NCBI RefSeq assembly: GCF_000756655.1
Contig: NZ_ARXU01000007.1
Span: forward strand, 1-64,000
Length of the DNA: 64,000 nt
Direction: 5' to 3'
Source of the DNA: Alcanivorax jadensis T9
GTDB lineage: Bacteria; Pseudomonadota; Gammaproteobacteria; Pseudomonadales; Alcanivoracaceae
In this document: positions 48,685-59,875 of the stretch, piece after piece
Layout: every line of letters starts with the position of its first letter
How positions within the stretch are numbered: the stretch's first letter is position 1
Translations under genes and position numbers: made by a program
The notes under the pieces: generated by a model
Seen by the model: the letters and a program-made list of their open reading frames with translations, nothing else
Databases searched by the model: none
What the model was told of the DNA's origin: nothing

Positions 48685-50280
48685 TCAAAGCCCTTCCACC
48701 CCACTCAAACTCTCCCCCGCCGGATAACGAATCTCGAAGCCCTGCTTGAAGCTTTCCTCTCCGCCGGCGGGCAGGGTGAATTGCCAGCGTTGCAGGCCCT
48801 TCACATCATCCACATCGCGGTCATCGGCGGGCTTGCCTTTGGCAGTGACGGTAATGTCATCGTTGCCGGCCACCGGCAAACGGTCCAGCAGGTTTACCGT
48901 GATCGACTTGTCGTAGTGGGAGGTGAGAGTAATGTTCTTCAGGGCCGACAGAGTGCTTTCCTTGCTGATCAGGCCGGTCTCGCCTTCCCGGGAAGGCTCG
49001 CGGACCACATCGATCTGCAGGCGCGGGTCATCACCGAAGCTCATTTTTATCTGCTCGCCCTGCTTGATGCTCTCGCTGCGGTGATAACGGGTCAGGCGCT
49101 GACCATCGCGCAGCAAAGTGACGCTGCCCGCCAGCCAGGGCAGCGGGCTGGTGTTCTTCCACTCCCCAACCAGCAACACCGCAGGCTGCTGCCAAAGATA
49201 GCTTTCCCGGCTCAGCGTCACCGGCAGTTCTGCCTGCTGATAGGGTACCCGAGCACTGGCGTCGCCACTAGCCAGGGACAGCGGCGCCGAGAGCGGCACG
49301 CGCATATCGAAACCGTGCGCAACAGGAGGCGCCATCGGCATGCTGTTGCCGCTCGCCATGTCCGCCTCATAGGCAGCAGGCTCGGCCATTACCGCTCGCA
49401 ATGATTGCTTGCGCATTTCCGGCTGTGGCGTTGCCAGACGTACGATCCAGGGCTGCGGGTCCGGCAAGTGGCGGTAGCCGGCGGGCACCAGCCCCAGGGT
49501 AGCGCTGACATTCTGCCAATCTTCACCGGTGCGGTTATGAATCAGGGCAATACCGGTTACCGCCACGGTTTCACTACCGCTATTCATATCCACGCGCAGC
49601 TGGTTCTGCCAGCCGGCCTGCCCGGTAAAATACTGCAGTCGAACCCGCGCAGTGGAAGGCTTGGCCGTGCTGACGGTGAGAACCAGCTCGCGACTGCGGG
49701 TCTGCCCCTGGCCCAGTTGCTGGCGCTCCTGGCGCAGGGCATCCAGTGTCTGCTGCTGATCGTGACGCGTCACCGCCCGCTGATTGATGGCCGCCTGACG
49801 TTTTTCCACCGCCTTGCCGATGGATTCCCAGGCGCTGGACCACTTTTCCACTGGCACCTGGGCAAACACTGCCTGCCCCTGGGGAGCCTGCCCCATCAGG
49901 GATTGCAGATGATTGATCTGCTGCTGATCCAGGCCATCAGCCGCCTTGGCAGCGGCCATGGAATGTTCCAGCTCGCGGATGGCTGTATCCAGCTCGGCGC
50001 GACGGGCTGATACATCGGCTTTATTGATGGCAAATCCCTGGCGAATGCCCAGCAACTGAGCCCCTTCCACTGCCACCTGCAAGCTGTCCAGATCCAGCTC
50101 CGGCAAGCCGCTGACCAGCAATTGGTGTTCACCGGCAGGCAGAGGCTGGCTGAGAGCGCGAGTCAGGTGGGCCTGGGCGGGAAACAGCACCGCATCGGTC
50201 ACCGGGGCGGCAACAGTGAAATCGGCGGCAAAAAGAGGGGCCGGCAACAGCGCGCAGGCAAGCAGTAAGGTTTTTTTCAT
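48685..50280 (-). CDS. DUF4139 domain-containing secreted protein
   Basis: 531 residues with a signal peptide (MKKTLLLACALLPAPLFA). An N-terminal DUF4140-like part (PVTDAVLFPAQAHLTRALSQPLPAGEH) is followed by a coiled coil (about 90-200) and a beta-rich DUF4139 region. Likely periplasmic or outer-membrane associated. Function unknown. It stands alone between repeats, convergent with algW. Confidence 0.85.
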   Translation of the reverse strand: MKKTLLLACALLPAPLFAADFTVAAPVTDAVLFPAQAHLTRALSQPLPAGEHQLLVSGLPELDLDSLQVAVEGAQLLGIRQGFAINKADVSARRAELDTAIRELEHSMAAAKAADGLDQQQINHLQSLMGQAPQGQAVFAQVPVEKWSSAWESIGKAVEKRQAAINQRAVTRHDQQQTLDALRQERQQLGQGQTRSRELVLTVSTAKPSTARVRLQYFTGQAGWQNQLRVDMNSGSETVAVTGIALIHNRTGEDWQNVSATLGLVPAGYRHLPDPQPWIVRLATPQPEMRKQSLRAVMAEPAAYEADMASGNSMPMAPPVAHGFDMRVPLSAPLSLASGDASARVPYQQAELPVTLSRESYLWQQPAVLLVGEWKNTSPLPWLAGSVTLLRDGQRLTRYHRSESIKQGEQIKMSFGDDPRLQIDVVREPSREGETGLISKESTLSALKNITLTSHYDKSITVNLLDRLPVAGNDDITVTAKGKPADDRDVDDVKGLQRWQFTLPAGGEESFKQGFEIRYPAGESLSGVEGL

Positions 50281-50389
50281 TATCGGGGCCTTTCCGTTGG
50301 GCGATACCTGTTAGTACCGCAGGGATGCGGAAAGGTTCAAGCGGGGACGCTTGCGGCGCTGGTTGGCGCGATCTCTCTCCTTGTGTAGC

Positions 50390-50630
50390 AAAAGATTTTT
50401 TTACCACAGAGGACACAGAGCTCACTGAGAAAAAGATAAACCCGGGCGGCCCGCGTAGGGTGCACTGAGCCTAAGGCGAACTGGACCCTACGCATTCTGC
50501 AATGGATGTTTTATCAACGGCAGAATCGCGCCGCCAGCGACGTTCCTACACGAAAGGCTTTCACCACAGGTTACCGAGCCAGCCTTTTTCTCTGTGTGCT
50601 CGGCGCCCTCTGTGGTGAAAAAAGATTTTT
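50390..50630. repeat. Nonamer inverted repeat downstream of hisC
   Basis: Left arm 50390-50436 (TTTACCACAGAGG-ACACAGAG-CTCACTGAG) and right arm 50581-50630 (CTCTGTGTG, CTCGGCGCC, CTCTGTGGT) have a 9-bp period and are inverted copies. Inside is a second palindrome, GCGTAGGGT...ACCCTACGC (50453-50493). It fills most of the 362-bp gap after hisC. Confidence 0.75.
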
Positions 50631-50642
50631 CCGCAGCGGGAA

Positions 50643-51731
50643 TCAGAGCAGCGTGTCCAGCGCCTCAATCAAGGCCTGATTCTGCTCTACCGTACCAACA
50701 GTAATTCGCAGGTAATCAGCAATGCGCTCGGGTTTACCGAAGTGACGCACGATGATGCCCTGCTCTCGCAGGCCCTGAGCCAGGGAGGAACCACTGTGTT
50801 GCGGGTGAAAGGTGAACAGGAAGTTCGCCGCTGACGGCAGACTCTCGAAGCCCCGTGCCGCCAGTTTTTCATTGAGCCAATCCCGCTGACTGATTACCAG
50901 CTCACAGCCCTGTGCGAACCATTCCTGGTCCTCAAACGCCGCAGCGCCAGCGGCAATGGCCAGCTGGTCCAGCGGATAGGAATTGAAGCTGTCTTTGATG
51001 CGGTTGAGGCCATCGATCAGTGCTTCGTCGCCCACCGCCAGACCGATGCGCAAACCGGCCAGGGAACGAGACTTGGACAGGGTCTGGGTGACCAGCAGGT
51101 TCGGGTAGCGATTGACCAGGCTAATGGCCGTGTCGCCGCCGAAATCAATATAAGCCTCATCAATCACCACCAATGACTCGGTATTGGCTTGCAGCAGACG
51201 CTCAATCTCACTCAGTGGTAACAACCTGCCGGTGGGGGCGTTGGGATTGGGGAAAATAATCCCGCCGTTGGGACGCGGCTTTTCTTCATCAAGATAGTCA
51301 CCGACATCAATGGCCAGCTCGGCATTGAGCGGTACGGCCTGATAGTCGATCTGATAAAGCCCGCAGTACACTTTATAAAAGCTGTAGGTGATATCCGGAA
51401 AAAGGAGCGGTTCATCCTGTTTGAAAAAGCCCATGAACAGATGCGCCAGCACTTCATCGGAACCGTTGCCGACAAATACCTGGGAGCGTTTGATGTCATG
51501 GCCTTTACCGGAATAGTAATCGGCAATGGCCTGCTTGAGCTGGCTGCTGTCCGGGTCCGGGTACAAGCGCAGTCGCTCGTCCGCCCCCGCACGAATCACC
51601 TCGATCACCTTGGGCGAAGGGCCCAGCGGGTGCTCGTTGGTGTTCAGTTTCACCAACCTCTCCATCTTCGGCTGCTCGCCGGGGACGTAGGGTTCCAGGT
51701 GGTGAACGAAATCGCTCCAGTATTTGCTCAT
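50643..51731 (-). CDS. hisC: Histidinol-phosphate aminotransferase HisC
   Basis: 362 residues, a PLP enzyme of fold type I. Seen are [25 protein letters not shown] (substrate and cofactor contacts), DEAYIDFGG, and the PLP lysine in [14 protein letters not shown]. Converts imidazole-acetol phosphate to histidinol phosphate. Third of hisG-hisD-hisC, split from hisD by a repeat element. Confidence 0.96.
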   Translation of the reverse strand: MSKYWSDFVHHLEPYVPGEQPKMERLVKLNTNEHPLGPSPKVIEVIRAGADERLRLYPDPDSSQLKQAIADYYSGKGHDIKRSQVFVGNGSDEVLAHLFMGFFKQDEPLLFPDITYSFYKVYCGLYQIDYQAVPLNAELAIDVGDYLDEEKPRPNGGIIFPNPNAPTGRLLPLSEIERLLQANTESLVVIDEAYIDFGGDTAISLVNRYPNLLVTQTLSKSRSLAGLRIGLAVGDEALIDGLNRIKDSFNSYPLDQLAIAAGAAAFEDQEWFAQGCELVISQRDWLNEKLAARGFESLPSAANFLFTFHPQHSGSSLAQGLREQGIIVRHFGKPERIADYLRITVGTVEQNQALIEALDTLL

Positions 51732-51743
51732 AGACCTTCAGCC

Positions 51744-51925
51744 AAAAGATTTTTTACCACAGAGGGCACAGAGTTCATTGAGGAAGAGACAGCTCGTTTC
51801 CTATCGCGATCATAGAAGGCCCACGTAGGGTGCCGTTCGCTACGCTCAGTACACCCACACCACAGACTCTTCCCGACTTCAGACAAGAGCACTGTTTTTT
51901 TACTCTGTGGCCTCTGTGGTGAAAA
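51744..51925. repeat. Nonamer inverted repeat between hisD and hisC
   Basis: Left arm 51744-51790 (TTTTACCACAGAGGGCACAG...) and right arm 51896-51925 (CTCTGTGGC, CTCTGTGGT). The right arm ends five bases before the hisD stop codon. A GTAGGGTGC segment lies between. Confidence 0.75.
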
Positions 51926-51929
51926 CTAT

Positions 51930-53228
51930 TTATTTCTTGATCCGATACTCGGCACTGCGCGCGTGGGCGGTGAGGCTTTCGCCGCGGGCCAGCGGTGAGG
52001 CGATTTTCGCCAGTTCACTGGCACCCTCCGGGGAGCAGCCGATCAGCGAGCTGCGCTTCTGGAAATCATAGACACCCAGGGGTGAAGAAAACCGTGCCGT
52101 CGCACTGGTGGGCAACACGTGGTTGGGGCCCGCGCAGTAATCACCCAGGGCTTCCGGAGTATGACGACCCAGGAAGATGGCGCCGGCATGACGAATCTGC
52201 TTTGCCCACTGTTCCGCGTCGTCGATGGACAACTCCAGGTGCTCGGAGGCGATGGTATTGGCCAGGGCGATGGCCTGCTGCAGATCCTGCACCTGAATCA
52301 TGGCCCCGCGGTTTTTCATGGACGTGCGGATGATGGTTTCCCGCTCCAGGGTCACCGCCAGTTTTTCCATGGACTCGGCCACCTGCTGCAGGAAGTCGCC
52401 ATCGGGGCTGACCAGAATGGCCTGGGCTTCCTCGTCATGCTCTGCCTGGGAAAACAGATCCATGGCGATCCAGTCCGGGTCGGTCTTGCCGTCGCATACC
52501 ACCAGAATTTCCGACGGGCCGGCGATCATGTCGATGCCCACCTTGCCGAACACCTGACGCTTGGCTTCCGCCACATAGATGTTGCCGGGTCCCACGATCT
52601 TGTCCACGGCAGGGACGGTGTCGCTGCCATAGGCCAGTGCTGCCACCGCCTGGGCACCGCCAAGGGTGAACAGCTTGTCCACCCCGGCAATGGCCGCCGC
52701 CGCCAGCACCATGTCATTGATTTCACCATCAGGGGCCGGAGACACCATGATGATTTCACCGACGCCGGCCACCTTGGCCGGCAGGGCATTCATCAGCACC
52801 GAGCTGGGATAGGCGGCCTTGCCGCCGGGCACGTAAATACCGGCCCGGTCCAGCGGGGTGACTTGCTGGCCCAGCAGGGTGCCGTCGGTTTCCCGGTACT
52901 GCCAGGAATCCTGCTTCTGCTTTTCATGATAGCGACGCACCCGTTCGGCGGCCGCTTCCAGCGCCTGGCGCTGTTCGGCGGGAATACGATCCAGTGCCGC
53001 CTGCAATTGATCATGCCCCACCACCAGCTCATCCATGCCGGCCACGTCACGGCGGTCAAAGCGGTTGGTGTATTCCACCAGCGCCGCATCGCCGCGTTTG
53101 GCCACATCACGAAGAATACCGCGCACCCGATCCGCCACTTCCTCGTCCCGCTCTTCGGACCAGGCGGTAAGGGCGGCCAGCTTGGCATCGAAATCCGCGT
53201 CTTGGGCGTTAAGCCAGGTGGTTTCCAT
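51930..53228 (-). CDS. hisD: Histidinol dehydrogenase HisD
   Basis: 432 residues, zinc- and NAD-dependent; does the last two steps of histidine synthesis. Landmarks: [67 protein letters not shown] (zinc-site Gln and His) and [21 protein letters not shown] chose the ATG at 53228; a GTG eight codons upstream is possible and neither has a clear binding site. Confidence 0.96.
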   Translation of the reverse strand: METTWLNAQDADFDAKLAALTAWSEERDEEVADRVRGILRDVAKRGDAALVEYTNRFDRRDVAGMDELVVGHDQLQAALDRIPAEQRQALEAAAERVRRYHEKQKQDSWQYRETDGTLLGQQVTPLDRAGIYVPGGKAAYPSSVLMNALPAKVAGVGEIIMVSPAPDGEINDMVLAAAAIAGVDKLFTLGGAQAVAALAYGSDTVPAVDKIVGPGNIYVAEAKRQVFGKVGIDMIAGPSEILVVCDGKTDPDWIAMDLFSQAEHDEEAQAILVSPDGDFLQQVAESMEKLAVTLERETIIRTSMKNRGAMIQVQDLQQAIALANTIASEHLELSIDDAEQWAKQIRHAGAIFLGRHTPEALGDYCAGPNHVLPTSATARFSSPLGVYDFQKRSSLIGCSPEGASELAKIASPLARGESLTAHARSAEYRIKK

Positions 53229-53258
53229 GGTTGGCACCGTTGTCAAAGTCACAATCTG

Positions 53259-53404
53259 TTTTTTACCACAGAGGGCACAGAGTTCAGTGAAAGGAAGGCG
53301 GGTCTTTTTCTATCACAGAGATCAACAAAGCCTCTCGCTCAAAAGCACACCGAACCGGTAAGTTTTTTTTACTCTGTATGCTCTGTGACCTCTGTGGTGA
53401 AAAG
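53259..53404. repeat. Nonamer inverted repeat between hisG and hisD
   Basis: Left arm 53259-53296 (TTTTTTACCACAGAGGGCACAGAG...) and right arm 53362-53404 (CTCTGTATG, CTCTGTGAC, CTCTGTGGT). The right arm ends three bases before the hisG stop. Same family as the other two his-operon elements. Confidence 0.78.
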
Positions 53405-53407
53405 CCT

Positions 53408-54052
53408 TTAACCGGCCTTACGGGCCTCCACCGCCTCGGCCAGCTGATCCAGGATGCCCTGAATGTCCCCGTGGCGGGTTTTCATGCTGGCGCGGTTGAC
53501 GATCACCCGGGTGGAAATATGGGCGATCAGCTCTGTGGGCTCCAGACCATTGGCGCGCAGGGTGTTGCCAGTGTCCACGATGTCCACGATACGGTCGGCC
53601 AGACCCACCAGCGGCGCCAGCTCCATGGCACCGTAAAGCTTGATCACTTCTGCCTGTTTGCCCTGCTGGGCGTAGTAGGCCTTGGCCACGTTGACGAATT
53701 TGGTGGCCACGCGCAGGCGTCCCCCCGCATCCGGGGCATCCTTCACCGCCGCTACCATCAATTTGCAACGAGCGATATTCAGATCCAGGGGTTCGAACAC
53801 GCCGTCGCCGCCATGCTCCATGAGCACATCCTTGCCGGCCACACCGATATCCGCCGCACCGTGCTGCACATAGGGGGGCACATCGGTGGCGCGAATAATG
53901 ATGATTTTCACATCATCGCGGGTAGTATCGAAGATCAGCTTGCGTGACGCTTCCGGATCTTCCAGCAGTTCAATGCCCGCCGCTTTCAGCAGCGGCAGGG
54001 TTTCCTTGAGGATGCGCCCTTTGGACAGGGCGATGGTCAACGGCTTGGTCAT
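53408..54052 (-). CDS. hisG: ATP phosphoribosyltransferase HisG, short form
   Basis: 214 residues, which is the short type lacking the C-terminal regulatory domain. Seen are [41 protein letters not shown] and [14 protein letters not shown] (PRPP site). Short HisG needs the HisRS-like partner HisZ for activity and feedback control; hisZ is not in this window. First of the three his genes, 18 bases after murA. Confidence 0.96.
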   Translation of the reverse strand: MTKPLTIALSKGRILKETLPLLKAAGIELLEDPEASRKLIFDTTRDDVKIIIIRATDVPPYVQHGAADIGVAGKDVLMEHGGDGVFEPLDLNIARCKLMVAAVKDAPDAGGRLRVATKFVNVAKAYYAQQGKQAEVIKLYGAMELAPLVGLADRIVDIVDTGNTLRANGLEPTELIAHISTRVIVNRASMKTRHGDIQGILDQLAEAVEARKAG

Positions 54053-54070
54053 TACGACGCTCTTTCCCGA

Positions 54071-55342
<1,272 letters not shown>

Positions 55343-55373
55343 CTAGGCTTGTCAGAAGGCCGGGCGCAATGCC

Positions 55374-55628
55374 TCAGCCGATACCCATTTTCTGGGCTTT
55401 TTCCCACTCGGCCGGGGTATAGGTAATGATCTGCACCGCGTGGATAGTATTGCTCTGGATCTGCTCGTTGATGGTCGCGTACACCAGCTGCTGCTTCTTC
55501 ACCGGCATCAGGCCGTCAAAGGCGGTAGATATCACGCGAATCTGGAACCGGTCGCCGCCGCCTTCCACCGCCACGTCGGCATCATCAAAACCGGCTTCGA
55601 CCAGCGCTTTTACCTCTTCCGGATTCAT
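55374..55628 (-). CDS. ibaG: BolA-like protein IbaG
   Basis: 84 residues with a BolA fold (DRFQIRVISTAFDGLMPVKKQQLVYATINEQI) and the conserved C-terminal His in TIHAVQIITYTPAEW. BolA proteins pair with monothiol glutaredoxins in iron-sulfur handling. Neighbour of murA as in E. coli and Pseudomonas. Confidence 0.94.
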   Translation of the reverse strand: MNPEEVKALVEAGFDDADVAVEGGGDRFQIRVISTAFDGLMPVKKQQLVYATINEQIQSNTIHAVQIITYTPAEWEKAQKMGIG

Positions 55629-55641
55629 GTTCGCTCCTCAT

Positions 55642-55690
55642 CGGGGCCGACAGCGGCCCGAACAGCAAGGAGCGGGACAGACCCGCTCCT
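55642..55690. other. Two tandem hairpins between mlaC and ibaG
   Basis: Stem CGGGGCCG/CGGCCCG (55642-55660), and a perfect 9-bp stem AGGAGCGGG/CCCGCTCCT with loop ACAGA (55668-55690). No strong T tail on the minus strand. They could slow transcription or protect mRNA ends between mlaC and ibaG. Confidence 0.5.
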
Positions 55691-55753
55691 CGGTAAAAAC
55701 GGCAATAATACGCGAGCCGGCGCCCCCTTGCCACGGCGGCGGCGGCCGAACAA

Positions 55754-56398
55754 TCAGCTCTTCTGGTCTTCACCCTCGATGCCGGCGTCGATCTTGGCGT
55801 CCGCGGACCAGTTGTCGATCACCTTGTCGATGTCGTTGTACTGCTGCATACCCTGGGCGAACTGGCTCTGGAAGGTATCGCGCAAATCCAGACCGTTGAC
55901 GTAGACATTGATCACCCGCCACTGATCATCACGCTGGAACAGGGTGTAATAGATCGGCACGGTCTTGCCGGAGTTGGTTTTCACCTCCATGCGCACCCGT
56001 GCATAGTCGCCCTTACGGTCCCCTTCCTGCATGGGCAGGGTGGTAATCTTCTGACCTTCATAAAGGGTGATGCCGGAGGCATAGGTGTTGATCAGGCTGT
56101 TCTTGAACACATCCAGAAAGCGGTACTTCTGCTCCTTGCTGGACGGTCCGAAGTAATCGCCCATCACCATGCGGGTGATACGCTTGAAATCCACAAGGTC
56201 GCCCAGCTCCTCGCGCACCAGTTCCCTGGCCCGGTCCGGGTTCGTTTCCAGTTGCTCCCGCTCCGCTTCAATGCGGGATGTCATGCGCTCCACCGCTTCC
56301 ATCACCACTTGCCGCGGATCATTTTCCGCCGCCGCCAAAGAGGCCATGGCGGTAAGCACCATCGCCAGCCAGATCCGGATCACACGCTGCAAATGCAT
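55754..56398 (-). CDS. mlaC: Phospholipid-binding protein MlaC (Ttg2D)
   Basis: 214 residues with a signal peptide (IWLAMVLTAMASLAAA). MlaC-family segments: VVMEAVERMTSRIEAEREQLE, FKRITRMVMGDYF, FKNSLINTYASGITLYEG and WRVINVYVNGLDLRDTFQSQF. MlaC ferries phospholipids between the outer and inner membrane Mla complexes. ATG at 56398 with GGGAG upstream. The usual mlaFEDB partners are not next to it here; upstream is a divergent promoter region and kdsD. Confidence 0.92.
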   Translation of the reverse strand: MHLQRVIRIWLAMVLTAMASLAAAENDPRQVVMEAVERMTSRIEAEREQLETNPDRARELVREELGDLVDFKRITRMVMGDYFGPSSKEQKYRFLDVFKNSLINTYASGITLYEGQKITTLPMQEGDRKGDYARVRMEVKTNSGKTVPIYYTLFQRDDQWRVINVYVNGLDLRDTFQSQFAQGMQQYNDIDKVIDNWSADAKIDAGIEGEDQKS

Positions 56399-56528
56399 AG
56401 AAAACTCCCTGTTAATGTCCGGCGGTTTTACGGTTTTATACCGCTGATGTCCAGTAACACACTGAACCGCATCTGCTTTATTGGAGTCCCAAGATGTCAC
56501 AACGGTTCCAAATGAAACAGAATTCGGG

Positions 56529-56557
56529 TCAACGTGGCCTGCCCAGCAATGTATAAT
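56529..56557 (+). promoter_or_regulatory. Candidate kdsD operon promoter
   Basis: A perfect TATAAT at 56552-56557, 25 bases before the kdsD start. The -35 region (TCAACG at about 56529) is weak. It would drive kdsDC-lptCAB. Confidence 0.55.
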
Positions 56558-56581
56558 CGGCCCCGACCAGAGGAGAGATGA

Positions 56582-57550
56582 ATGAGTCACAACCACATCG
56601 GCGTGGGCCGACGGGTTCTGGACATCGAAGCCAGAGCCGTGGACGCCCTGAAAGACAGCCTGGATGACAGCTTCTCCGCCGCCTGCGACCTGATGCTTGG
56701 CGCCCGTGGCCGGGTAATTGTTACCGGCATGGGCAAAAGTGGCCATGTGGGCAGCAAACTGGCCGCCACCCTGGCCAGCACCGGCACCCCCGCTTTCTTT
56801 GTTCACCCGGGTGAAGCCTCCCACGGCGACCTGGGCATGATCACCACCGATGACGTGGTGCTGGCCCTGTCCAATTCCGGCGAAACCGCCGAAGTGCTGG
56901 CCATTTTGCCGGTGATAAAGCGCAAGGGCACCGCCCTGATCGGCATGACCGGTCGTCCGCAATCCGCGCTGGCGCAACTCTCCGACGTACACCTGACCGT
57001 GGCAGTCAACGAAGAGGCCTGCCCGCACAATCTGGCGCCCACCTCCTCCACCACGGCGGCTCTCGCCATGGGCGATGCCCTCGCCATCGCGCTGCTGGAA
57101 GCACGCGGTTTCACCCCTGAAGACTTCGCCATGAGCCACCCCGGTGGCAGCCTGGGCCGCCGCCTGCTGCTCAAGGTGGACGATATCATGCATGCTGGCG
57201 AGCGCCTGCCGGTGGTTGCCTCGGGCACTCCGCTCAGCGAAGCCCTGCTGGAAATGACCCGCAAAGGGCTGGGCATGACCGCCATCGCCCGGGACGACGG
57301 CACCCTGGCCGGCATCTTTACGGATGGCGATCTGCGCCGCATGCTGGATCGGGATATCGACATTCGCAAGGCCACCATCGATGAGGTCATGGTGGCTCAG
57401 CCGATCACCATCGAACCCGGCCACCTGGCCGCCGAGGCCCTGCAGATCATGGAAACCCGCAAGATCAATGGCCTGATGGTCTGCGACAAGGACCACAAGC
57501 CTCTTGGTGCCTTCAACATGCAGGACCTACTGCGCGCGGGGGTGGTGTAA
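56582..57550 (+). CDS. kdsD: Arabinose-5-phosphate isomerase KdsD
   Basis: 322 residues: SIS domain (about 35-175; VTGMGKSGHVGSKLAATLASTGTPAFFVHPGEASHGDLGM) and two CBS domains (about 205-320). Makes arabinose-5-phosphate, the precursor of Kdo for LPS. GAGGAG lies before the ATG. First gene of the LPS operon; next gene kdsC starts directly after the stop. Confidence 0.97.
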   Translation: MSHNHIGVGRRVLDIEARAVDALKDSLDDSFSAACDLMLGARGRVIVTGMGKSGHVGSKLAATLASTGTPAFFVHPGEASHGDLGMITTDDVVLALSNSGETAEVLAILPVIKRKGTALIGMTGRPQSALAQLSDVHLTVAVNEEACPHNLAPTSSTTAALAMGDALAIALLEARGFTPEDFAMSHPGGSLGRRLLLKVDDIMHAGERLPVVASGTPLSEALLEMTRKGLGMTAIARDDGTLAGIFTDGDLRRMLDRDIDIRKATIDEVMVAQPITIEPGHLAAEALQIMETRKINGLMVCDKDHKPLGAFNMQDLLRAGVV

Positions 57551-58054
57551 ATGCCCATGCAACTGTCGTCCATTGATACACAGAACCTGCGCCTGATGGC
57601 CTTCGACGTGGACGGGGTGATGACCGACGGGCGCATCTACTTCAGCCCGGAAGGCGAAGCCATCAAGGTCTTCAACACCCTGGACGGCCACGGCCTGAAA
57701 AAACTGGCCGCCAGCGGCGTCACCCTGGCCATCATCACCGGTCGCAACACGCCCATGGTGGCCAAACGCGCCGCCGACCTGGGCATCGCTCATGTGATAC
57801 AGGGCCGCGAAGACAAGGGGGTGGCCCTGGCCGATCTGGCGCAACAGCTAGGCATCGCCGCCAGCGAGACCGGCTATGCCGGCGATGACGAACCCGACGT
57901 GAGCGCCCTGGACTGGGCCCAGCTCAGTTTTGCCCCGGCCAATGCCCATGACTGCGCCAAGGCAGCTGCCGACCACATTACCGAACGGCGCGGCGGCGAA
58001 GGCGCGGTTCGCGAAATCTGCGACGCCATCCTCGCGCAACGGAGCCCAGCATGA
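57551..58054 (+). CDS. kdsC: Kdo-8-phosphate phosphatase KdsC
   Basis: 167 residues, a cap-less HAD phosphatase with the nucleophile motif FDVDGVMTDG, ITGRNTPMV and GYAGDDEPDV. Hydrolyses Kdo-8-phosphate to Kdo. Overlaps lptC by four bases. Confidence 0.96.
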   Translation: MPMQLSSIDTQNLRLMAFDVDGVMTDGRIYFSPEGEAIKVFNTLDGHGLKKLAASGVTLAIITGRNTPMVAKRAADLGIAHVIQGREDKGVALADLAQQLGIAASETGYAGDDEPDVSALDWAQLSFAPANAHDCAKAAADHITERRGGEGAVREICDAILAQRSPA

Positions 58055-58608
58055 AGCGCCAGGGCTTGCTCAGCGCCACCGGCATCCTGATGCTGGGGCT
58101 GGTCATGCTGATGACCCTGCACGAGTGGGATGACTCCCTGCCGGGCCAGGAGGATGCCATCCTCACCGCGCCAGCCATCGTCGCCAAGGACATTACAGCA
58201 CGCGCCTTTAGTGAAGATGACGGCCGTCTCCAGTACTATCTCACCGCCGAGACGCTGACCCAGTACGACCACAACCCGCTCACGGAAATGCAGCAACCTG
58301 AGCTGGAAATGGCCAACGACAAAGGCAGCTGGACCATTGTCAGCGAGCAGGGCGTGGTGCAGGAAAATGGCGACCTGATTGTTTTCTCCGGCGACGTGAC
58401 AGCCAGCAATCAGCAACAGAAAATCACCCTGGATACCCAGGAGCTGCGCTTTCTCAGCGAGACCAACATCGCCAGCTCTCCCGGGGATGTTGACATAGAA
58501 TTTGAATCCGGCAAGACCCGCGCGGGTGCGCTGGAGGCCGATCTCGACAAGGGCATACTGACCCTTGAAAAAGGAGTAAAGAGTGAGTTTGATGCGCCGG
58601 CTTCTTAG
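58051..58608 (+). CDS. lptC: LPS export protein LptC
   Basis: 185 residues: one N-terminal membrane helix (LLSATGILMLGLVMLMTL) and a periplasmic beta-jellyroll domain (ITARAFSEDDGRLQYYLTAETL...). Takes LPS from LptBFG and hands it to LptA. Overlaps lptA by 26 bases. Confidence 0.94.
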   Translation: MKRQGLLSATGILMLGLVMLMTLHEWDDSLPGQEDAILTAPAIVAKDITARAFSEDDGRLQYYLTAETLTQYDHNPLTEMQQPELEMANDKGSWTIVSEQGVVQENGDLIVFSGDVTASNQQQKITLDTQELRFLSETNIASSPGDVDIEFESGKTRAGALEADLDKGILTLEKGVKSEFDAPAS

Positions 58609-59149
58609 AACCTGCACCATCGCCCTGGCTGCGGCCCTGCCGGTGAGCACAGTGGCCGCCCCACCGCAAATGCCAGTTTCCGTCACCGCCGACTCGGGGC
58701 GTTTCGAACAGGACGCCGGCAGCGGGCTTTATCGCGGCAATGTGGAACTGATACAGGGCAAGCGGAAACTGTTTGCAGACGAAATGCGCCTGTTTACCCG
58801 CAATGGCGAACTGATCCGCGTGGAAGCGTCCGGCACCCCGGTGCGCATGGAAGAAGGTGAGGACCTGCAGGCCCACGCCAACAACCTGGTCTACGATATT
58901 CGCCAACGCACCCTGGTACTTACCGGCGACGCTTACATTGAACACCTGGGCAACACCTTCGAAGGCGCCAAGGTGGAGTACAGCCTGGATTCCAAGCGGG
59001 TTGACGCCAGCAGCGAAGGCGACAAGCGTGTGCGACTGGTGATCCCTGCCGAAAATCAGACGCCCAAGGAAGACACTCCTGCGGACAACAATACAAACGA
59101 AGAGGCGCCCGTAGAGCCCTCCTCCGAGGCGGAGCCAAACACCCTATGA
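58583..59149 (+). CDS. lptA: LPS periplasmic bridge protein LptA
   Basis: 188 residues: signal peptide ending near STVAA, an OstA/LptA jellyroll (about 30-140; [35 protein letters not shown]), and an acidic, low-complexity tail rich in E, P and N. A GTG start at 58583 is six bases from AAGGAG; an ATG three codons later is possible. Overlaps lptB by four bases. Confidence 0.93.
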   Translation: MSLMRRLLRTCTIALAAALPVSTVAAPPQMPVSVTADSGRFEQDAGSGLYRGNVELIQGKRKLFADEMRLFTRNGELIRVEASGTPVRMEEGEDLQAHANNLVYDIRQRTLVLTGDAYIEHLGNTFEGAKVEYSLDSKRVDASSEGDKRVRLVIPAENQTPKEDTPADNNTNEEAPVEPSSEAEPNTL

Positions 59150-59871
59150 GCCATTTACGTGCCCACCACCTGGCAAAAAGCTACAAGGGTCGCCGAGTCA
59201 TCGAGGATGTCTCCCTGGACGTGGAGGCCGGCCAGATCGTCGGCCTGCTCGGCCCCAATGGCGCCGGCAAGACCACCTGCTTCTACATGATTGTCGGCCT
59301 GGTGGAAGCGGACGCCGGGCGAATCGACATCAACGAGGCGGATATCACCCATCTGCCCATGCATGGCCGCGCCCAGCGCGGCATCGGCTATCTGCCACAA
59401 GAAGCCAGCATCTTCCGCCGCCTGACCGTGGAAGAAAACATCATGGCGATCCTGGAAACCCGCAAGGAGCTCAGCAAGGCGGATCGCCACGAGCGCATGG
59501 AGAGCCTGCTCAAGGAATTCCATATCACCCATATCCGTGATTCCCTGGGCATGAGCCTGTCCGGCGGTGAACGACGTCGGGCAGAAATCGCCCGCGGTCT
59601 GGCCACCGACCCGGATTTCATCCTGCTGGATGAACCCTTCGCCGGCGTGGACCCGATTTCCGTGAACGACATCAAGGGCATCATCCGCCACCTGAAAGAG
59701 CGCGGCATCGGCGTGCTGATCACCGATCACAACGTGCGCGAAACCCTGGATATCTGTGACACCGCCTATATTGTCAGCGCCGGGCACATTATCGCCTCCG
59801 GCGACGCCGACACCATTCTCGGTAACCAGCAGGTGCGGGATGTGTACCTGGGGGCCGATTTCAGGCTGTAA
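59146..59871 (+). CDS. lptB: LPS export ABC transporter ATPase LptB
   Basis: 241 residues. Walker [11 protein letters not shown]-loop YLPQEAS, signature LSGGERRR, Walker [14 protein letters not shown] and H-loop [10 protein letters not shown]. Powers LPS extraction with LptF and LptG. Followed by a heptad inverted repeat that separates it from rpoN. Confidence 0.97.
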   Translation: MSHLRAHHLAKSYKGRRVIEDVSLDVEAGQIVGLLGPNGAGKTTCFYMIVGLVEADAGRIDINEADITHLPMHGRAQRGIGYLPQEASIFRRLTVEENIMAILETRKELSKADRHERMESLLKEFHITHIRDSLGMSLSGGERRRAEIARGLATDPDFILLDEPFAGVDPISVNDIKGIIRHLKERGIGVLITDHNVRETLDICDTAYIVSAGHIIASGDADTILGNQQVRDVYLGADFRL

Positions 59872-59875
59872 ACAA

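Noticed and set aside
56399-57496. N-terminal extension of MlaC through the kdsD region
   Set aside because: The long frame is antisense to kdsD. A normal signal peptide with a good binding site starts at 56398.
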